A stretch of DNA of 64,000 bases from Zymoseptoria tritici IPO323 (GCF_000219625.1 NC_018217.1:1674001-1738000), one strand, 5' to 3'. Positions 43,934-58,300 are shown, counted from the first letter of the stretch. Notes: generated by a model not told the origin, from the sequence alone. Made by a program: numbers and translations.

Positions 43934-45138
43934 TCATTTCGGCACTGCCTCATCGTCCCCCTCGCCGATAACCATCTGCGGATACTTGACTTCCACTCCT
44001 TTCCTTCCGACGACATCCCTCACGAAAGCATTGCTCGCCCAGAACCCTCCTCCAAATTCCATGTCGTACCAGTAGTTCACAGAACAAGCAAAACCCTCCT
44101 CGCCGTTCCCTTGTCCGACTTTATGATACCAGAGCGCCGGCAAGTACATCATATCTCCTTCATTCAAGGTCACCCTCAGCGGACGAGATAACTTCGAGTA
44201 CCGCGTCGACCGCACATCAGGTTCATCCGGATCCCATATCGGTACAGGCCGAAGCTCATCATCGTCAGCATTGATCCGTGCCTCGAGCTTCCCTCCATTC
44301 TCCGGAGAGGGATGAAACCGTCCAAATGGAAGCGGAGTTTCGTTCACGCACGGCATCTCGATGGGTGGTAAGAGCGTAAAGTGTTTCTGTTGAGAAGGCT
44401 TGAGTGTGATACTCTGTATTGTGTTGTCTGAAGAAACTAACTTGACCTCTAATTTGGACGTATATGTTTTCGTAGTTGTCCTTGTGTATCGATGTGGTTG
44501 AGCGCGAGTTTCCTAGCCAGAAATTGACGGCATCGGGATCTTGTTCGAGGGCGATCGTAGCGAAGGATATCGCCGGCGGCACGTCGGCGAAGAGGGAGGA
44601 GTACTCCGTGCGGAGAGAGTCATTTTCTTGGATTGTGTCAGTATGGTCCAGAGCCGTCCACGTCGAATCGGGATCGTACGAGGCTGGGCATATTTGACGT
44701 TCATCGTTGTGTCAGAAGAAGAAGAGTCTTCTTGAACATAAGCGAGAAAGTCTTCGAAAGGCTCTACGATCTCATGTGGTTCTGCGAACAGTAGTCCGAT
44801 ATCCTGGTCGCTCACCACGGCGTCTGCGTTCCTGTAGGCTGATCAATCTATTGTAACTATCAACAAGCTCGACCGACCGACTCCTACCCTTTAGGTGTCA
44901 CGGCAACGCGGACATCCTGTCTGTGCAGAACACGACGTAGGTATTTCGTGTCCCACTTTCTCACTGCCGGCCAATCTCTCGCAGCGTTTCTAACGACAAA
45001 TGGTCGATTCCTCGCGACGTATCGCATAAACTCCAGAGGAGATGGCTCGTCAGAGAGCTCTTGCACGATGCTAGAGTTCAGCTCATGATACGTCTCTATT
45101 AGCGTCGCGATCGGATCGTCCGTGGATGCCGAATCCAT
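43934..45138 (-). CDS. JmjC (cupin-like) hydroxylase, JMJD7-like
   Basis: Exons 44888-45138, 44680-44831, 44442-44626 and 43934-44386 sum to 346 residues. The N-terminus carries the FVVRNAARDWPAVRKW block typical of the Cupin_8/JmjC family. Iron ligands are H182-x-D184 (TTSIHKDNYENIY) and H284 (LPALWYHKVGQ), with a KHFTLLPP block between. Human JMJD7 is a lysyl hydroxylase of the GTPases DRG1/2. A fungal orthologue with this role is plausible, though related Tyw5-type enzymes cannot be excluded. All three ligands are present, so the enzyme should be active. It is tail to tail with the Irs4-like gene and head to head with the F-box gene. Confidence 0.88.
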
Positions 45139-45759
45139 GTTCTACGTGTGAAGTAAGAGGTGTGAAGAAGCACCCGTGATCATCGGTATACGGAGTGAGT
45201 TCCGGTTCAGCTTGATGGATGATCTGCGTGCAGACGATCCTTGGCAAAGCCAGCGAGTAATGTCTTACCATCTGGGAGAAGTGCGGCTGCGCCCCAGAGA
45301 TGGAGTCTATCGTCGATACGAGGGAGAAGAGACCTTGGAGATCATTTGCAAGCATGCTGTCGGCAATGTCGACCACGAGACTCGAGGCGGGCAAGCAAGA
45401 AAGTCAACCCTCCAACATTGGCAATGCATGGCGGCAACCTGTAGAACTCGTCGCTTCATGGGGCGGAGTGTTGCTACAAATTCAGTAGTGGCCGACGCGA
45501 TCGCCGTGGCATGGGATGGCGAGGCGAGAGGAGAAGGCACAGTCCTGCCGGGTCAAGATCATTACAGCGTACCCTGGCCACGTTCTGTCGCATAGACCAG
45601 GGCACCTGTCCGTCGGGAGCAAAAGTGTAACGAGCCCTTGTGGCTGTGGGAGTTGTTACCTTGAATAGTCGGAGACGTCAAATCGCGACCTCACTGCACC
45701 ACTGCGGTGCTACTAACCATGGAGATCCGATTCCTGCGCAGCGCTCACTACTCCTCACA
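45139..45759. promoter_or_regulatory. divergent promoter of JmjC and F-box genes
   Basis: These 621 bp lie between start codons. Open frames within it (for example 45176-45595, plus) show no domain. No specific element was identified. Confidence 0.4.
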
Positions 45760-47741
45760 ATGAAGCGTTCACGCAGACCCGATTCCACATCCAGGACCTC
45801 GTCCGGCAGTGCGAGCAGGTCGCCAGCCGACAGCATTCACTCAACTCCATCTGGTCCGACTGAGCACCTGTATTCACCATTGATCAAGTACACCTCGCCG
45901 GTCCCCACCCGCTTCTCCGGCCAGACATCCAGCAATGGCTACCGTTCACGAACAACCCTACCTCTGAACCTGATTGCTGCCATTATCTCGTTTCTTGATG
46001 ACCCTGCAGATCTTGCGCGAGTCACTCGAACATCACGCCTGCTACACTATATGACACTGCCACAACTGTATCACCGCGTGCATCTACACTCCTACAGCGA
46101 AACCCGATATGTGAACGGAAAGCCGGAGGGCTTCGGGAGCGGGTCTCCGTTCATGATGGCCTTGAACGGGCTTGCGACGAAGAGTCATGCCGCTCTTGTG
46201 TCGGAATTGAGGCTGTGGGGCCAGTGGAAAGAGTTGGGCATTGAAGACTTCGCCAAAGGAGTAATACCAAATGGTACAATCATGCTCGGGATCATCCTTC
46301 GAGCGGCGATCGACAAGATGGTCAGGCTCAATTCGTTCTCTTGGGAGCTGGATTCCAGTCCTACGAAGACGCTTTACCTTGGTTTGGCCGCACGAGATAC
46401 GTTGACGAGTCTGACGCTAAGATTTCCCTCTGCGCGGGTACCGAGACCTTTTGTGCTCATTCCGCCTATGCAAAACTTGAGAAGCTTCAAAGCGCTCGAC
46501 ATCGACCCACTGTACGTACTCCCGAACGGATGCCTGTAGATGACTTACAGCACGGCTGACCGAGAGAAGATGCTATCCGGACGACATCAGTCTGCTTCTG
46601 CTCCATTCGCGCGAACTACGAGATCTGCGCCTACACTTTTCCCCACGAATGCGGTCCGAGGCGGAAAACAGCCTCGCTCTTTCCACTTTCTTCGGTAAAT
46701 GCGTACAGGCCAACTACAAGCTCAAATTGAAGCATTTCGCTCTGTGCAACTTCTTCGGTCCGAACGACTCCGGCGGGCTAGGACAGATCCTCGACGAAGA
46801 GTCATTAGAATCGCTCACGATGCTTGACGTATGGGGAGGTACTGATCCTCGTACCGTCTGGGTTGATGAGAGTTGGAAGCGAATTGAGAAGACGCCGGGC
46901 CCGTCTTTAAAGCGAGTCCGAATTAACGAAGTCTCTGGAGCCCACATTCGTCTATCGTCCCAATCAAAGCTGGGTGTGGAGCGGATGTATCTTGTGAACG
47001 CAAAGCGACCAAGGACAGGATATACGCCATCAGCAAGCGCAGGCAGTTCGTGTACACCGGGAGCACTGACGACCCCTTCTCCTGACACGTCCTCCACCCC
47101 GGTCGACCCTGACTACGAGGAAGTTGCTATTTGCAAGGAGTATCTTGGGTCCATCACCCAGTTCCATGGCCACACATTGAGACATCTCCTGTTACGCGAC
47201 ATTTGGGTGAGTTTTGGACTGTCAAAGACCGGCAGCGCAGCACGAGATTGTCTTTCGAGCTATGCTAGGTCTCAACTTGCAACGATGCATCGGCTGACCC
47301 TTCATTCCCAAATGATAGGCCTTGGACGAAGACGATGTGGCCATGCTCGTTCGGCGCTGTCCAAATCTAGAACAGCTAGGGGTGGCAATTAAAGATGCCG
47401 ACCAGTCCATCTTGATGAGGCACATGCCTTTTCTGACCAAGCTTCGAGCCCTGAGGATTCTTTACAACGACTCGCTCGTCGAGCGTATGCGAACGCTCTC
47501 TCACGAGGAAATCATACTTGGTCTTGAACCAGCGTTGGCTAGACCACCAATTCCTGTCATTGAGGTGATTGGGCTCGGAGATGTGATCTACAAAATCGGG
47601 AGAGTTGTCGAAACGCAGTCAGAGGATGGCTTCATCGAAGCCAGGCGCGAGATAACTTTCGGAGATGCTTCCGAGCCGTCGAGATGGGAGATTTGGCGAC
47701 TGGATACTCTGGATATAGGTGCCGATCCGATCGCAGAATGA
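45760..47741 (+). CDS. F-box protein
   Basis: Exons 45760-46511, 46570-47206 and 47319-47741 sum to 603 residues. The start at 45760 (MKRSRRPDS) has a good context (CACAATGA) and is preferred to an in-frame ATG at 45640. A Ser/Pro-rich N-terminus precedes an F-box at about residues 66-108 (LPLNLIAAIISFLDDPADLARVT). The rest has the leucine-periodic look of degenerate leucine-rich repeats (LTSLTLRF, LRELRDLRL, CPNLEQLGVAI). F-box proteins link substrates to Skp1-Cullin-F-box ubiquitin ligases. The target is unknown. The gene converges on the amidohydrolase at 47782 with only 40 bp between stops. Confidence 0.85.
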
Positions 47742-47781
47742 TGCGAAGATGCACTCGGCGTGACGACCGTCTTCCGCCAAA

Positions 47782-49382
47782 TCATTCGATCAACTGGGCA
47801 GGATCTGTGCCGACCGCGAGTTTGGACCAGCGACTGTGCATGACTTTGCCATCCTTGATCACAGCGAGCAGATGCTTATCGGGTCGAGCCAGCACTTCAA
47901 TGTCGTCCAGCGGGTTCCGATTGAGTATCAACAGGTCAGCCACGCAGCCCTCTTTGACGCGGCCGAGCTTGTTCTCCTGCCGTAGCATCCTTGCCGCGTT
48001 GACGGTGGCGCTCTGCAGGATCTTGAGCGAGCTCAGACCAGCCTGCTTTCGCAGTGTGAACTCTCCCGTCTGAGCGACTTGGAGCGGGCCTAATCAAGGT
48101 CAGCCATGCAAAACCACAATGTGCGAACGGCGATGATCTCACCAAGAAGATCAGTTCCGTAGCAAAGCGTCACCCCGGCCTGGTCCGCGATCTGGATCGA
48201 TTTCAGACCGGCGTCTAAGACTTGCAGATTCTTGACTGCTATTGATGGTGGCAAGAACGAGCCAAATTCCTTCGATGCCATGGTCTGATATGTGACCAAT
48301 GTTGGGGTCAAAAAGGCGGCTCTCTCCGCCATCAGCTTTGCAGTGGGCATATCAATCAGATTACCATGCTCAATTCCCATGACGCCGTTCTCAATGGCAT
48401 TTCGAATAGCGGCTGGGGTGTATGCGTGAGCGGTGACATACGTTCCTGAATCGCTGGCGACCTTCGTGAAAGCCCGAATTTCCTTGACCAACTATTAGCA
48501 AGGAAGACGGTCGAGTGGAATAGGGGAGACTTTACCTCGGGCGTGTATTGCAGATTTACCAGGGCATCCGTTGGGCTTACCACGCCTCCGGAAACCATTA
48601 TCTTGATGAAGTCTGCCCCTTGACGTAATTCTTCCCGTGCAGCATGTAAGCATTGGTCTACGCCATCCGCAATTCTGCCTAGTCCTTTAGTATTGCCGCC
48701 ACAGCATGAGTACTCGGCGTCCTTGGCGTTGCGAAGATCGCCATGTCCTCCAGTCTGACTGATGCCATGTCCAGCGATGAACAGCCGAGGACCAGCAACG
48801 AGGCCTTCAGCGAGAGCCTCTTTGATAGCGAGCCCGGCTCCTCCACAGTCCCGAACAGTCGTGAAGCCGCGTTTCAAGATCTCGTTGGCGAGGTATGTTT
48901 GGCGGAGAAGAGAAGTGTCGTGGTGCACGTTCATGGTTGCGCCGAGGCCCTCTTCGCCCGGCGGCGTGCTTAAATGCACATGGCAGTCAATGAGGCCTGG
49001 CAACACGTAGCGACCCTCGAGATTGACAACTGTGATTGATTCGTTGTTTGACCATTTGAGGACTTCATCGCCTGGCGAAGCAGCAGAGTTCAGCTTGGTC
49101 ATACGATGGACGATGCCATCTTTGATGTCCTGCAAATTCATGTATATTAGTCGAGTTGATGCACACACGGCGACTTGATGCACTCACAATGGTTACATGC
49201 TCGTGAATGGAACCATCTTTGGGATCTATCAGACGTGCGTCCACTGCGAGACGGGTCAGCTGTAGATTACCCTTGAGAATGGAGGATTTTTGATGGATGT
49301 ACTGCTTACCCAGCTTATACCGCTTCGGCGGCACCGCGCTCCAAGGCTTAAGCGGAACGGTGGTCGTGCTACCAGAAGTCAT
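47782..49382 (-). CDS. metal-dependent amidohydrolase, imidazolonepropionase/prolidase-like
   Basis: Five exons (49310-49382, 49188-49243, 48536-49129, 48143-48491 and 47782-48089) sum to 459 residues. The binuclear metal site is complete: H93-x-H95 (GLIDCHVHL), a candidate carbamylated Lys219 (GADFIKIMVSGG), H263 (TAHAY), H283 (GIEHGNL) and D355 (CYGTDLLG). The C-terminal strand region (VKEGCVADLLILNRNPL) is typical. The subfamily contains Xaa-Pro dipeptidases and the fungal amidase that hydrolyses ochratoxin. The substrate here is not determinable. No signal peptide is evident, so it is probably cytosolic. Confidence 0.88.
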
Positions 49383-49895
49383 GGTTTATTGCTCCAACTG
49401 GGGAAAGTCGGTGTTTGTGGGAGAGATGTGCTCGATCGAAGAGGCGAGGTGAGCTTCACCCAATCGCGCTAGTTCCCGCTAATGAAAACTCGCTCGCTTC
49501 CGGAAACATTCGTGGATGTGTCATAAGGAGAGGTGACGGCCGATGATTGATTCGAGAGACTACCTCTTACAATACGTTCATGCGGTCTAGCTAGACTAAT
49601 CGATCTAGAGGTACGAAGGAATCGAAACTGCGGACACGTTAGCAGGTCAGCTTCGTGGCCGACACTGGTTGATTTCTGCTGTTGGTGGGTGCTGTCAACG
49701 GAGAGCAAGAGAGAACGATAATAGTGTTCGATCGCTCGTCGACTTGTACTTTGCATCTACCTATCACATCCACCTCGCCGATGCGAGCTGCCTAAGATCG
49801 TGCAAATCATATCCTAGCAGACCATGTCGACATCTGTCTGACATGATTTTGCGGGCCTGATGTACTTCGGTTCTGCTGTATCCGACCACATTCGT
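49383..49895. other. intergenic (513 bp)
   Basis: This is the promoter side of the amidohydrolase gene and the 3' flank of NUP192. I see no gene, repeat or RNA here. Confidence 0.5.
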
Positions 49896-52800
49896 TCATG
49901 AGAATCCGTTTCGTAGCAAATGCGCAGTTGCGCTCTCATCTTCCTAGACCGACGTTAGCATCGCACGTCATAGACACGGACAGATCCACATACCTCGAGA
50001 AAATCGGTGGAAAGCAGCAGCCTGCTTAGCTCCTCCGCGACATCAAGCCCAATACCTCTAGACGCCTGCTTGAAAAGCGCCTGGACTGTAGAGCGATACT
50101 TTTGTAAGAAGGCCTTACCGGGTGCTGGGCCCTTGCTCACAACAGCAGCGGTGACAATCCTCAACACATCCGCGAGAATGGCGTAAAACTCCTTCAATGC
50201 CTGCGGGTTATCAACATCCATTCCAACGTCGGGATCCGTGCTGAACAGATGACTGTCATCGATTGCCTGAAACAAGCCGGAGTTCAGAACCAGCTGCGTC
50301 CCTTCGGGTGTCTGACAAAGACGGAGCAAAAGCGCGAGAGATGTGTGGAAGAATGCCAGAGCAGCTGCAAGTTCGTCTTCGCCGTTGAACGCTGCCGCCA
50401 CACTTCCGATGCTGCCGTCGATAAGGACAGGCACAAAGTTGAGCTTCGTCAGAGCGCGGAGAATAGAAGACTTGACTTTCAAGCTCTGGAACAGGCCAAT
50501 AAGGGCGTCGAGGAAGAGCAGGGCAGAGATGCGGGTAACGCCACGACCAGCAAACGCGTCTTCAGTCACAACGATCAGCAACCGCTCGCCACTGTTCTGA
50601 ACCAGCTGTAGAAGCTGCTTTGCGCTAGCAAAGGCTGAGGTGCCCGTCCCGACAGACGCTTTCGGAAGGGAGGCAAGGACTGCACAGCCAGTGCGGTAGC
50701 ACACGTCCCGAAGTGCAAGATCCGTGCTGCCATCAGTGATGACTTTGAGGGATACTCGGAAGGTGTTGAGTAAACGCTCAACGGCCACACTGACAGTCTG
50801 CGGCGATGGATCTCTTGAGGCAGGGCTGATTGCGTGTGTAAAGGTCAAAGTTAGCTTTGCCAGCATGCCAGCAGCATCCAAACTGTCTGTCAGTGACTTT
50901 TCTAACTTTGGCAGTACCACAAGCAAGCCTTGCAGCGATAGCGCGATGACATCGTTTTGCTCCAATCCGCCTTTGGTGACCATGAGAGACATCAGATCAG
51001 TCCACGCTTCAAGCGCGGCGAGTCGGGCGCTTTGCACAGCTCTCCAGTTGTTTTGACTCAACAATGATGCCAGGATGGCCTGGATTTCAAACTCGACCGT
51101 CTCAAGCTCGGCCGACTCCCGAATACTGCCTTTCACTTTGAGAGCTTTTTTGTGTAATTGCAAAAGATCCTCAGCACTTTTCAGATCGAAGGAGATCAGA
51201 GTTTCCGGGTCATCTTTTGTGCAAATGGACAAGTCCACATCGGCCAGATATTTGCAGTTGGCCTCGCGCGCGGCCGCGGTCTCCAGATCGAAGAAATCAA
51301 ACATCTCGAAGACCGAAATGGTTGGAAGCTGCTCGCCGTCGGGATGCTTGATTGTCCCAAGCAGAGCGCTGACTATCTTCTCCTGCACAGAGAAGGAATT
51401 GTGTTCCGCTGCAGCTCGCAAACTCGCAGCTGCGAATTCAAAGAACGCAGCTCGCACGTGGAGAAAGTCGCGCACGGCCAGCGCGGACGAGTCAAGAAGA
51501 ACATCTGGGTCGAGTATAAGTTGACCATCCCAGAGCGGGCTTGTTGCGGCAGGGAGTTGTGCACGCGACAAAGCGGCGAGGAAGTCCATCGCGCGGAGTT
51601 GTGGCTGAATAATGTGTGCAGTCAGAGGAGAAACAGCAAGCTTCAGAAGGATGTCCAAACATCCTCGTTTGACAGATAGCAGCCAAGATGTGTTACCAGC
51701 GTTGGCAATTGCAGGCAGAGTTGCGCCACACGTAGCAATTTCGTGGAACAGTGAGTCGTTCTCATCGAAAGGACTTCCTGGGAGCACATCGACCACCTTC
51801 TCAAAGCAGCTGAAGCCCAGCAGGCAGTGAGCCACGGTGGGTTTGTCGTTTGACGAGTCAAGGCTGGCATTGAGCAAGTCCAGGACCGCCTTGGCTTTGA
51901 TCAACTTCAGTGGCATGTCCCCATTTTCGAGGTCCCACTCATCGAGCACAAAGTCTTGCCGCAGTTGCAAACTTAAAGCTGTAGCGAGAGGGGAAAGAAT
52001 GCCTAAGATGCGATTGCTCCGACGAGATCGTGCTGCGCCTGGATCTGGACTTTCGCAGAGCTTGCGCGAGGACGCGATCTTCTGCAGGAGTGTGAGGGAT
52101 TCCAGACAAATCTCAACGTGCCTGCAGCCTGTGAAATCTGCAATATATGACACCGCATCCAGGTGTGACAGCAGCAACTCGTCGATAGATCCCAGCGTCG
52201 CTCCTACGCTAGATTGTGTGCGAGAGGACGGGTGGCTGCTAACGATAGGTCGCACAATGTCTAGGTAGGTTGGCTGTAGCTTCCACGCAAGATTCAAGAC
52301 CTGGATGCTCTTCAGTGTCGCCTGCACAAGGGGAGATTCGGGTTCTGCATCATCCAGCGATTCGACCGGCTGCTGTAGCGTGGCGACAAGTGAGGCGACG
52401 ACGCCCTTCTCAAATAAACGCTCCATCACGCGAGCGAATGGATGCAATCGGGCGTAGGTAGCAAGCGACTTTGTCTCCATGGCTGACTCAACTGCCACGT
52501 TGGAGGTGTTGGCCAAAAGGACAAGATCCTCGTTGAATGTGGAGAGAGACTGGAAAGTGAATTGAAGGCACTCGAACCGCAATGCATCGAGCATTGCAAC
52601 ATTGCCTTCGGCAGCCATGCGTACGGTACTGCGCGCGAATACAGTGTCCAAAACGAAGTCAACATAGGTTTCGATCCCGGCATGTCGAAGAGGCGCGCCG
52701 AGATTTTCCGGGAAGGGAAGCGCGTCGACAGCCTTTTCGTTCGCGTCCTCGACAGGTGAGAGCAGGCCGTTCAAAAGCTGAACGAAAGCCGATGCGGCAT

Positions 52801-54913
52801 CAGGGCTGGCGGCGAAGAGCTGCAAGTACTGCTTTGCAGGTGACTGCGTCTGGGCATGTGATCGCTGACTTTGGTGACCCTCCAACCCGCCACTTGAGAT
52901 CCAGGTGTCGAGTAGTACCCACATGCCGTTGCGGACCTCGAGAACTTTCTCCGTCAGCAGAGCGGCGAGCATATCGAGGCAGCATGCCCTGAGACCACTC
53001 AATCGAACAGTACGAATGAGCTGACACATTACTTCGCCGATATGGAATGGCTGGTCCTTCAGGAGCCAGTTCCTTGCCTCCGAGCTGGTACGGGCTATGT
53101 GAGCAGCCAGGCCAAGATATGATATCAACATGATTCCGGTCTCGGGTTCTTCTAAGTTCTGCTCGGCTGCAACTTGATCATGCCCGCCAGATATGACTTC
53201 GGTGGCAGCTGGAGACCTGTCCTTCACATTCGAGGCGTACAGCTCGACCTCGCTGAATATCTGTGACCAACTGACGGCGTACGCTTTCCGAAGCTTCCCT
53301 GAAGTCATCAGAACGTCCTCCAGCAGGAAACGATGGGCATGATTGGCGGAGTTGTCATCGGACGCGATAGCTTTGAGCAGCGTGCAAAAGGCGGCGACCC
53401 GAGGCGTGGGCAGGCGCTGTGACACCCACCTCAGAAATCCATACAGATTGCTCTCGCGGTCCGCCCAGAAGTCACGAGCGGCTTCAGCATCGCCCTGGTA
53501 GGCATACGCCATGATGATCATAAATCGCTCGAGATCCATCTCGGTACGAGTGTCGCCGTTGGCGGACTGGAAGAGCGTATTCCGCCTCTTTTCGTCTTCA
53601 TCTGATTTGAGTTGGCGAAGCATATCAGGCATGTTGGTGACGAATGCGTCAGTAAATACTTGAAGTTCTCTCATCACCAGTGTCGCAAAATCGTCTGAAG
53701 CGCGAGGAGCGTTTGATGAAGGACCTGGAGCCTCTTCCACCAGCCATTCGATTATGCCTTTTTTTGCTGGATCGTGCCACACAATTGGGCGTAAATGCGC
53801 AGAAGCCGTCAAGATGAAGTGAAAGGCCTTGTCCCCGAGTGCGTCGAAAAACAGTTTGGAACGAGCTTCCTCATCTCGGGTTCGTTCCGTCTCGCTCTGT
53901 CCCGTATCGATGGAATCGGCGGAGAATCTAGCGTTGTATTCCGCCAGCCACAACACCTTTGCAGCCGCACCAAATCCTGAATTTTTCCACTGCAGCTGGC
54001 CAGGCCCGGCGGCGAGCAACGCGTGTAATCCGCGCGCGGCATCTGCGGAAGTAGAATGGTCTGAAGCAAAATAAGCAGCGCCACTGATCAAGATTGGAAG
54101 GTAATGGACGAGGATGTCTGCTTCGGTTTCCAGTGGAGAAGCTTTGCTCAGCAGGCTGCGGTAGTCCTCCGGCTGCACATAGCTTCCCCTGACCATGCAG
54201 CACATGATCGCAGCAAGCGATTCGTGCTGTTGTGTCAATAGAAGTCGCTGGGCGTCCACCGCTTCACCCATCTCTCTCGACAGACTTTGCCCCGTCATGA
54301 TGATTTTGTCTTTGTATTCGGCCACCTTTTTCAGAAACGACTCGATGTCGCCCATTCCCTCCAAGCACTTGCGCCAATACGCAGAGCCTTGCGTCTGATT
54401 TCCTCCGTCGCCATATATGAGCACCTTCGCAACGCTGCCCAGAGCTTCTGCACGGGCTCCATCTCCTTCATTGTCCACACTCACCTGCAGCACAATCCGA
54501 ACACAATCCAAAAGTGCTTGTCGTTGCTGATGGAACCGGATGAGCGCGCGGAGGGTGAGTGAATCGGCTATGTGGTCTCCAGGAAGTTGCGATTCGATGC
54601 ACAGCCTGGCAGCTTCGATCTCATCTAGATCCAGCTCATCGGCGACTCGGATCGCGCTCTCTCGGAACTGCGGTTGTATTCTGTACTCCGCTTCGTCGAT
54701 CGTTATGGTACTGGGCTGCGAATCGTTCGTAGGAGCCAGTTTGCTTCGACTGGCCTCATTCTTTCTCTTGCGTTCCAAAAGCTGCTTCAAAAGATCGGTG
54801 CTAGCGTCTAATTGATCTCTGAGACGATCCACGTTTGGTAGACGGTCTTCGGTAAACGCGATTAGATCTCGCTGCAGGATCTGCAATCCTCGTAGGGCGG
54901 TGTCGATAGCCAT
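49896..54913 (-). CDS. NUP192: nucleoporin Nup192 (Nup205 family), inner ring of nuclear pore
   Basis: A large exon, 49994-54913, and a short last exon, 49896-49943, joined by an intron with GTATGT, TGCTAAC and TCTAG, encode 1655 residues. Reading through instead would end the protein in an unrelated tail, whereas the spliced end gives an acidic helical C-terminus. The protein is helical and solenoid-like throughout, opening with LRGLQILQRDLIAF and DEIEAARLCIESQ, as expected for the Nup186/Nup192/Nup205 family and of the usual length. Nup192 is a scaffold of the inner pore ring that binds Nic96 and Nup53. No truncation is seen. It is divergent from TEL1. Confidence 0.93.
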
Positions 54914-55326
54914 TGTGCTCGCATTGGCTGGAAATCCGCTCGTGCGGGAGAGTAAGGTCCAATGGTCTCAAGAGCGCGCAATGCAGCGGGCGGGCATATT
55001 CTCGTGGTCGCACTCCATGTTCATGTTGATCGGAAGCTCAATAAAGTTGAGAGGTCGCGCTTGACGCGAAGCTGTGAGTGCCTGCCTCAGGCATGCATCC
55101 GTGACTTCCCTGTCGAACATTCATCTTCCTTCACTTCTGTTCACTTCTTCATCGCAACCACATTACACATGACAATGCGTCGTCCGCTCGATCTTCTCAT
55201 GCGTCTGTCTTCCATTTGGCGGCGCACTATTCAAGTTCGCTTCATTACGTGACCTTCACAAGTCCGGATGCGAGTTGTTTCACAGCCAACGCTGCCGGGA
55301 ACACGAACCCGCAGCGGCTCTATAAC
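54914..55326. promoter_or_regulatory. divergent promoter of NUP192 and TEL1
   Basis: These 413 bp lie between the start codons of two large housekeeping genes. No specific element was recognised. Confidence 0.45.
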
Positions 55327-58300
55327 ATGTCCGAGGTCACGCTCTTCGGCGCGCTGGGTAAGTGTCGAGAGCTCTGTTACTCTGCAATTGACTGACCACG
55401 CACATGAAGAGTGCATTCGATCGTCTCTGGCCAAGACTCGCAGTAAAGGTTTCTCAGATCTCAAGTACATTTTGAGGCACAACCAGAATAGCTCCAAGGT
55501 CACCGGACTAGACGATGCCTCTTTTCACTCGATATTCGAAACGCTATTTCATGCAGCGGTTGGCGAGCAATCCACGGCCGCCAAAGCCAAAACAAATGCA
55601 ACTCAGAAGTCTGCCGTCACTCGGTTGTCCGATTTAGCCAGCGCATTGAGGCATGCCGTCGAAGCTGGTGCCCCTTTCATCAGGGCCAAGACTGCGCGAG
55701 CTGTACTCGATCATGTTGCGGACACCATTCAGCTTCCCAATGGAAGCTTTTGCGAGCCCATCGTCTTGGACTATGCGAAATGCATGCGAGCAGTCCTGAG
55801 CCATCAGCCACATGTTGAGCATATGAATCGACCTTCGTCAACGGACCCCAATCAAAAGGATTGGGAAAGAATCGCGGACTTCTGTACTCGATGCATACAG
55901 CAGGCGGTCGCCGAAACCAATGAAGAAGACTTTCCCGGAGATAATGATGCGACTTCCACGATTGGCACGATGAACACATTGAGCTATCGATCATCGCGTT
56001 CGGCTCTACGAGAATCTGACGGCTCGCAGGGAACACAGCAGACGCTACGTATGGTTGCCGACGAGCTGATTGGCTGCTTGCGAGCTTTGACTGCTGCTCC
56101 CAACGCTCCTCTGCAACGAAAAGCAGAACCTTTACTCTGGCTGCTTGTCGAGCACCTCAGGGTTGCGGCCTCGACACCTCGGTCTCATGAAGACGCTTTC
56201 ACGGCCATCAACCAATTGCTCTGCTGGACGCGAACGGAAGACACTAAAGTTACCCAGGATGCAACGCCACATTTGATACGTCTGGTAAAGAACTACTGGA
56301 CTGCTAAGTCGCCTGCTCTTCAGTCGATGACAGACACCATTCTCTTACTTCGTCCTTACATTTTCAGGGCGATCGGCGAAAGTGGAGGACTGGGTCTTCG
56401 GGCAGAGCTTTCCGGGCTCCTGCAAGCCATCCAAGGAGAGTACTCCAAGCGTCAGGAGCGAGATCACCAGAAGCAATTGAGCCTAGACGACGTTCGAATG
56501 GAGATCAACCCAATGGAAATTTCTGAGGCTGGCAAGGTCGGCATCGCTTTGTTCACTCTCCAGTCTTCGGACGCACGCTCGAACGCAGAGTGCAATTGGA
56601 CACTGGTGTATCTTCTTGCATCCCTGACAAACGCACTAATGTCTACGAACCATTCCAACTACCAGCTCAACAGCGATGATGAACCCGACGATGGTAGCGA
56701 ACATCGTCCCGCAAAACGCAGACGTCGTGACGACCATGAACACGGCGACGACTTCACGACCCTTTTGAAAGCCACCAACACTGGGCCTGCCCAAGCACGT
56801 ATATGTGCACTGCAAACACTCTTCTTTCTCGTCCAGCAGCAAGCCATCGATCCAATTCAGATGGTCCGCGCAGTCGACACCGTCATGGTTCTTTGTACCG
56901 ATGATGGCAATGGAGTCGCCTCGTGGGCGTACCTTGCCTTGGCGGGCTGTGCTTCGCAGATATCAGCAACAAGTCCGAAACTTGCAGACAGATGGATTGC
57001 TGTATGGCAGATAGCGAGCCGTGCTTTAAGTAGCGTCAGTGCTTGTCGATCAGCTTCATTCGCCCTGTACATCATGCTACAGCTTCGACTTGTGCCTCAT
57101 TCAAGCATACACGATCTCTTGCAGACCACCACCAACGCAATGGACCTCAACGGACCTGCCCAAATGTCAGACGCAGTGACGCTACTGTTGAGAGCTGTGT
57201 TGCAATACTGCCAGCAGACAAACCCCGAGGCTGCTTGTTCGACCGCTGAGAGTATCTTGGGATGGTTGTCACGCACATTTGTCCCGAGCAAGATCGATGA
57301 CAAACAGTACACTTCCAGCACCGCAACTTACGGTGTTTCTGACGTCGTGTCACTTATAGGTGCTACTCTCAACCGCCGCGGTCATCCCCTGAGGTCCTCA
57401 AACTTCCCGACATATCATGCTGCAGCTCGGACATGGATGTTCTGCGATGGACAAAAGGAGCTTCTCTCGTATCTCTTGCTGGAGGAGGATACCAATCTCG
57501 GAACTAACCCAGAGCTCCCCAACTCACTTGACCAGCTCGCATCTGCGTCCGTGGAGGCACCGAGGACACCGTGCGAAGCGCTTGCTCTTACACATTTGAC
57601 CGCGGAGCTCACGCGAGCCAACGAGGCGTGGACGACTTCCGTGACAGAGCGTGCTCGGCAGCCCAGCCAGGACTCTTTCGCTATGCTATGCAAAGCCTGC
57701 TGCATTGCCACGTGCGTCTCCTCATGCTTCGAGTTCTCTGACTCACGCCGGGCATCACAGTTGCGCATTCAATCCAACAATCTGCTCCACGCTTTAGGCG
57801 AATACGTTGCACGGCCGGGATCAGATCAGACCAAGGCGGACTGCTTCTTGACCACATTCTCTGCTGTCATGTCGGGAATCACACGTAACGATCATTCTTG
57901 TGGGTCCCGTCGCACGAAATGCGAAGCGGTGATCTGCCGAACCATCAAGAAAACTCTGGACACCATTCAGGAAGCAGCACATTTTGGCGAAGAAGACGAC
58001 GCCACGGACTTGTATGATGGAGCCGCAGACTCGCAAGACAGTCGCCATGCTCGTCCAACGATCGAGACCGTCGATCTCGCAAACGATCTCGACGTGGCTT
58101 ACAGCAAACTAGCACTGAGATCGTGCGCAGCATTGTACGCGGCGACCATCGTAGCGCTTGAGACTGATGCTGAGGTGATCGGTGGCCCGTCGACTGCGTC
58201 CGAAGAAGTCGTCAGCTTCGTCCTGCTTCAAAGCGAGGCGGCCGTCATTGCCAGCAGAGGGGTCATCACCCAATTCACTCAGCTGGGACTCGCTCTGAGC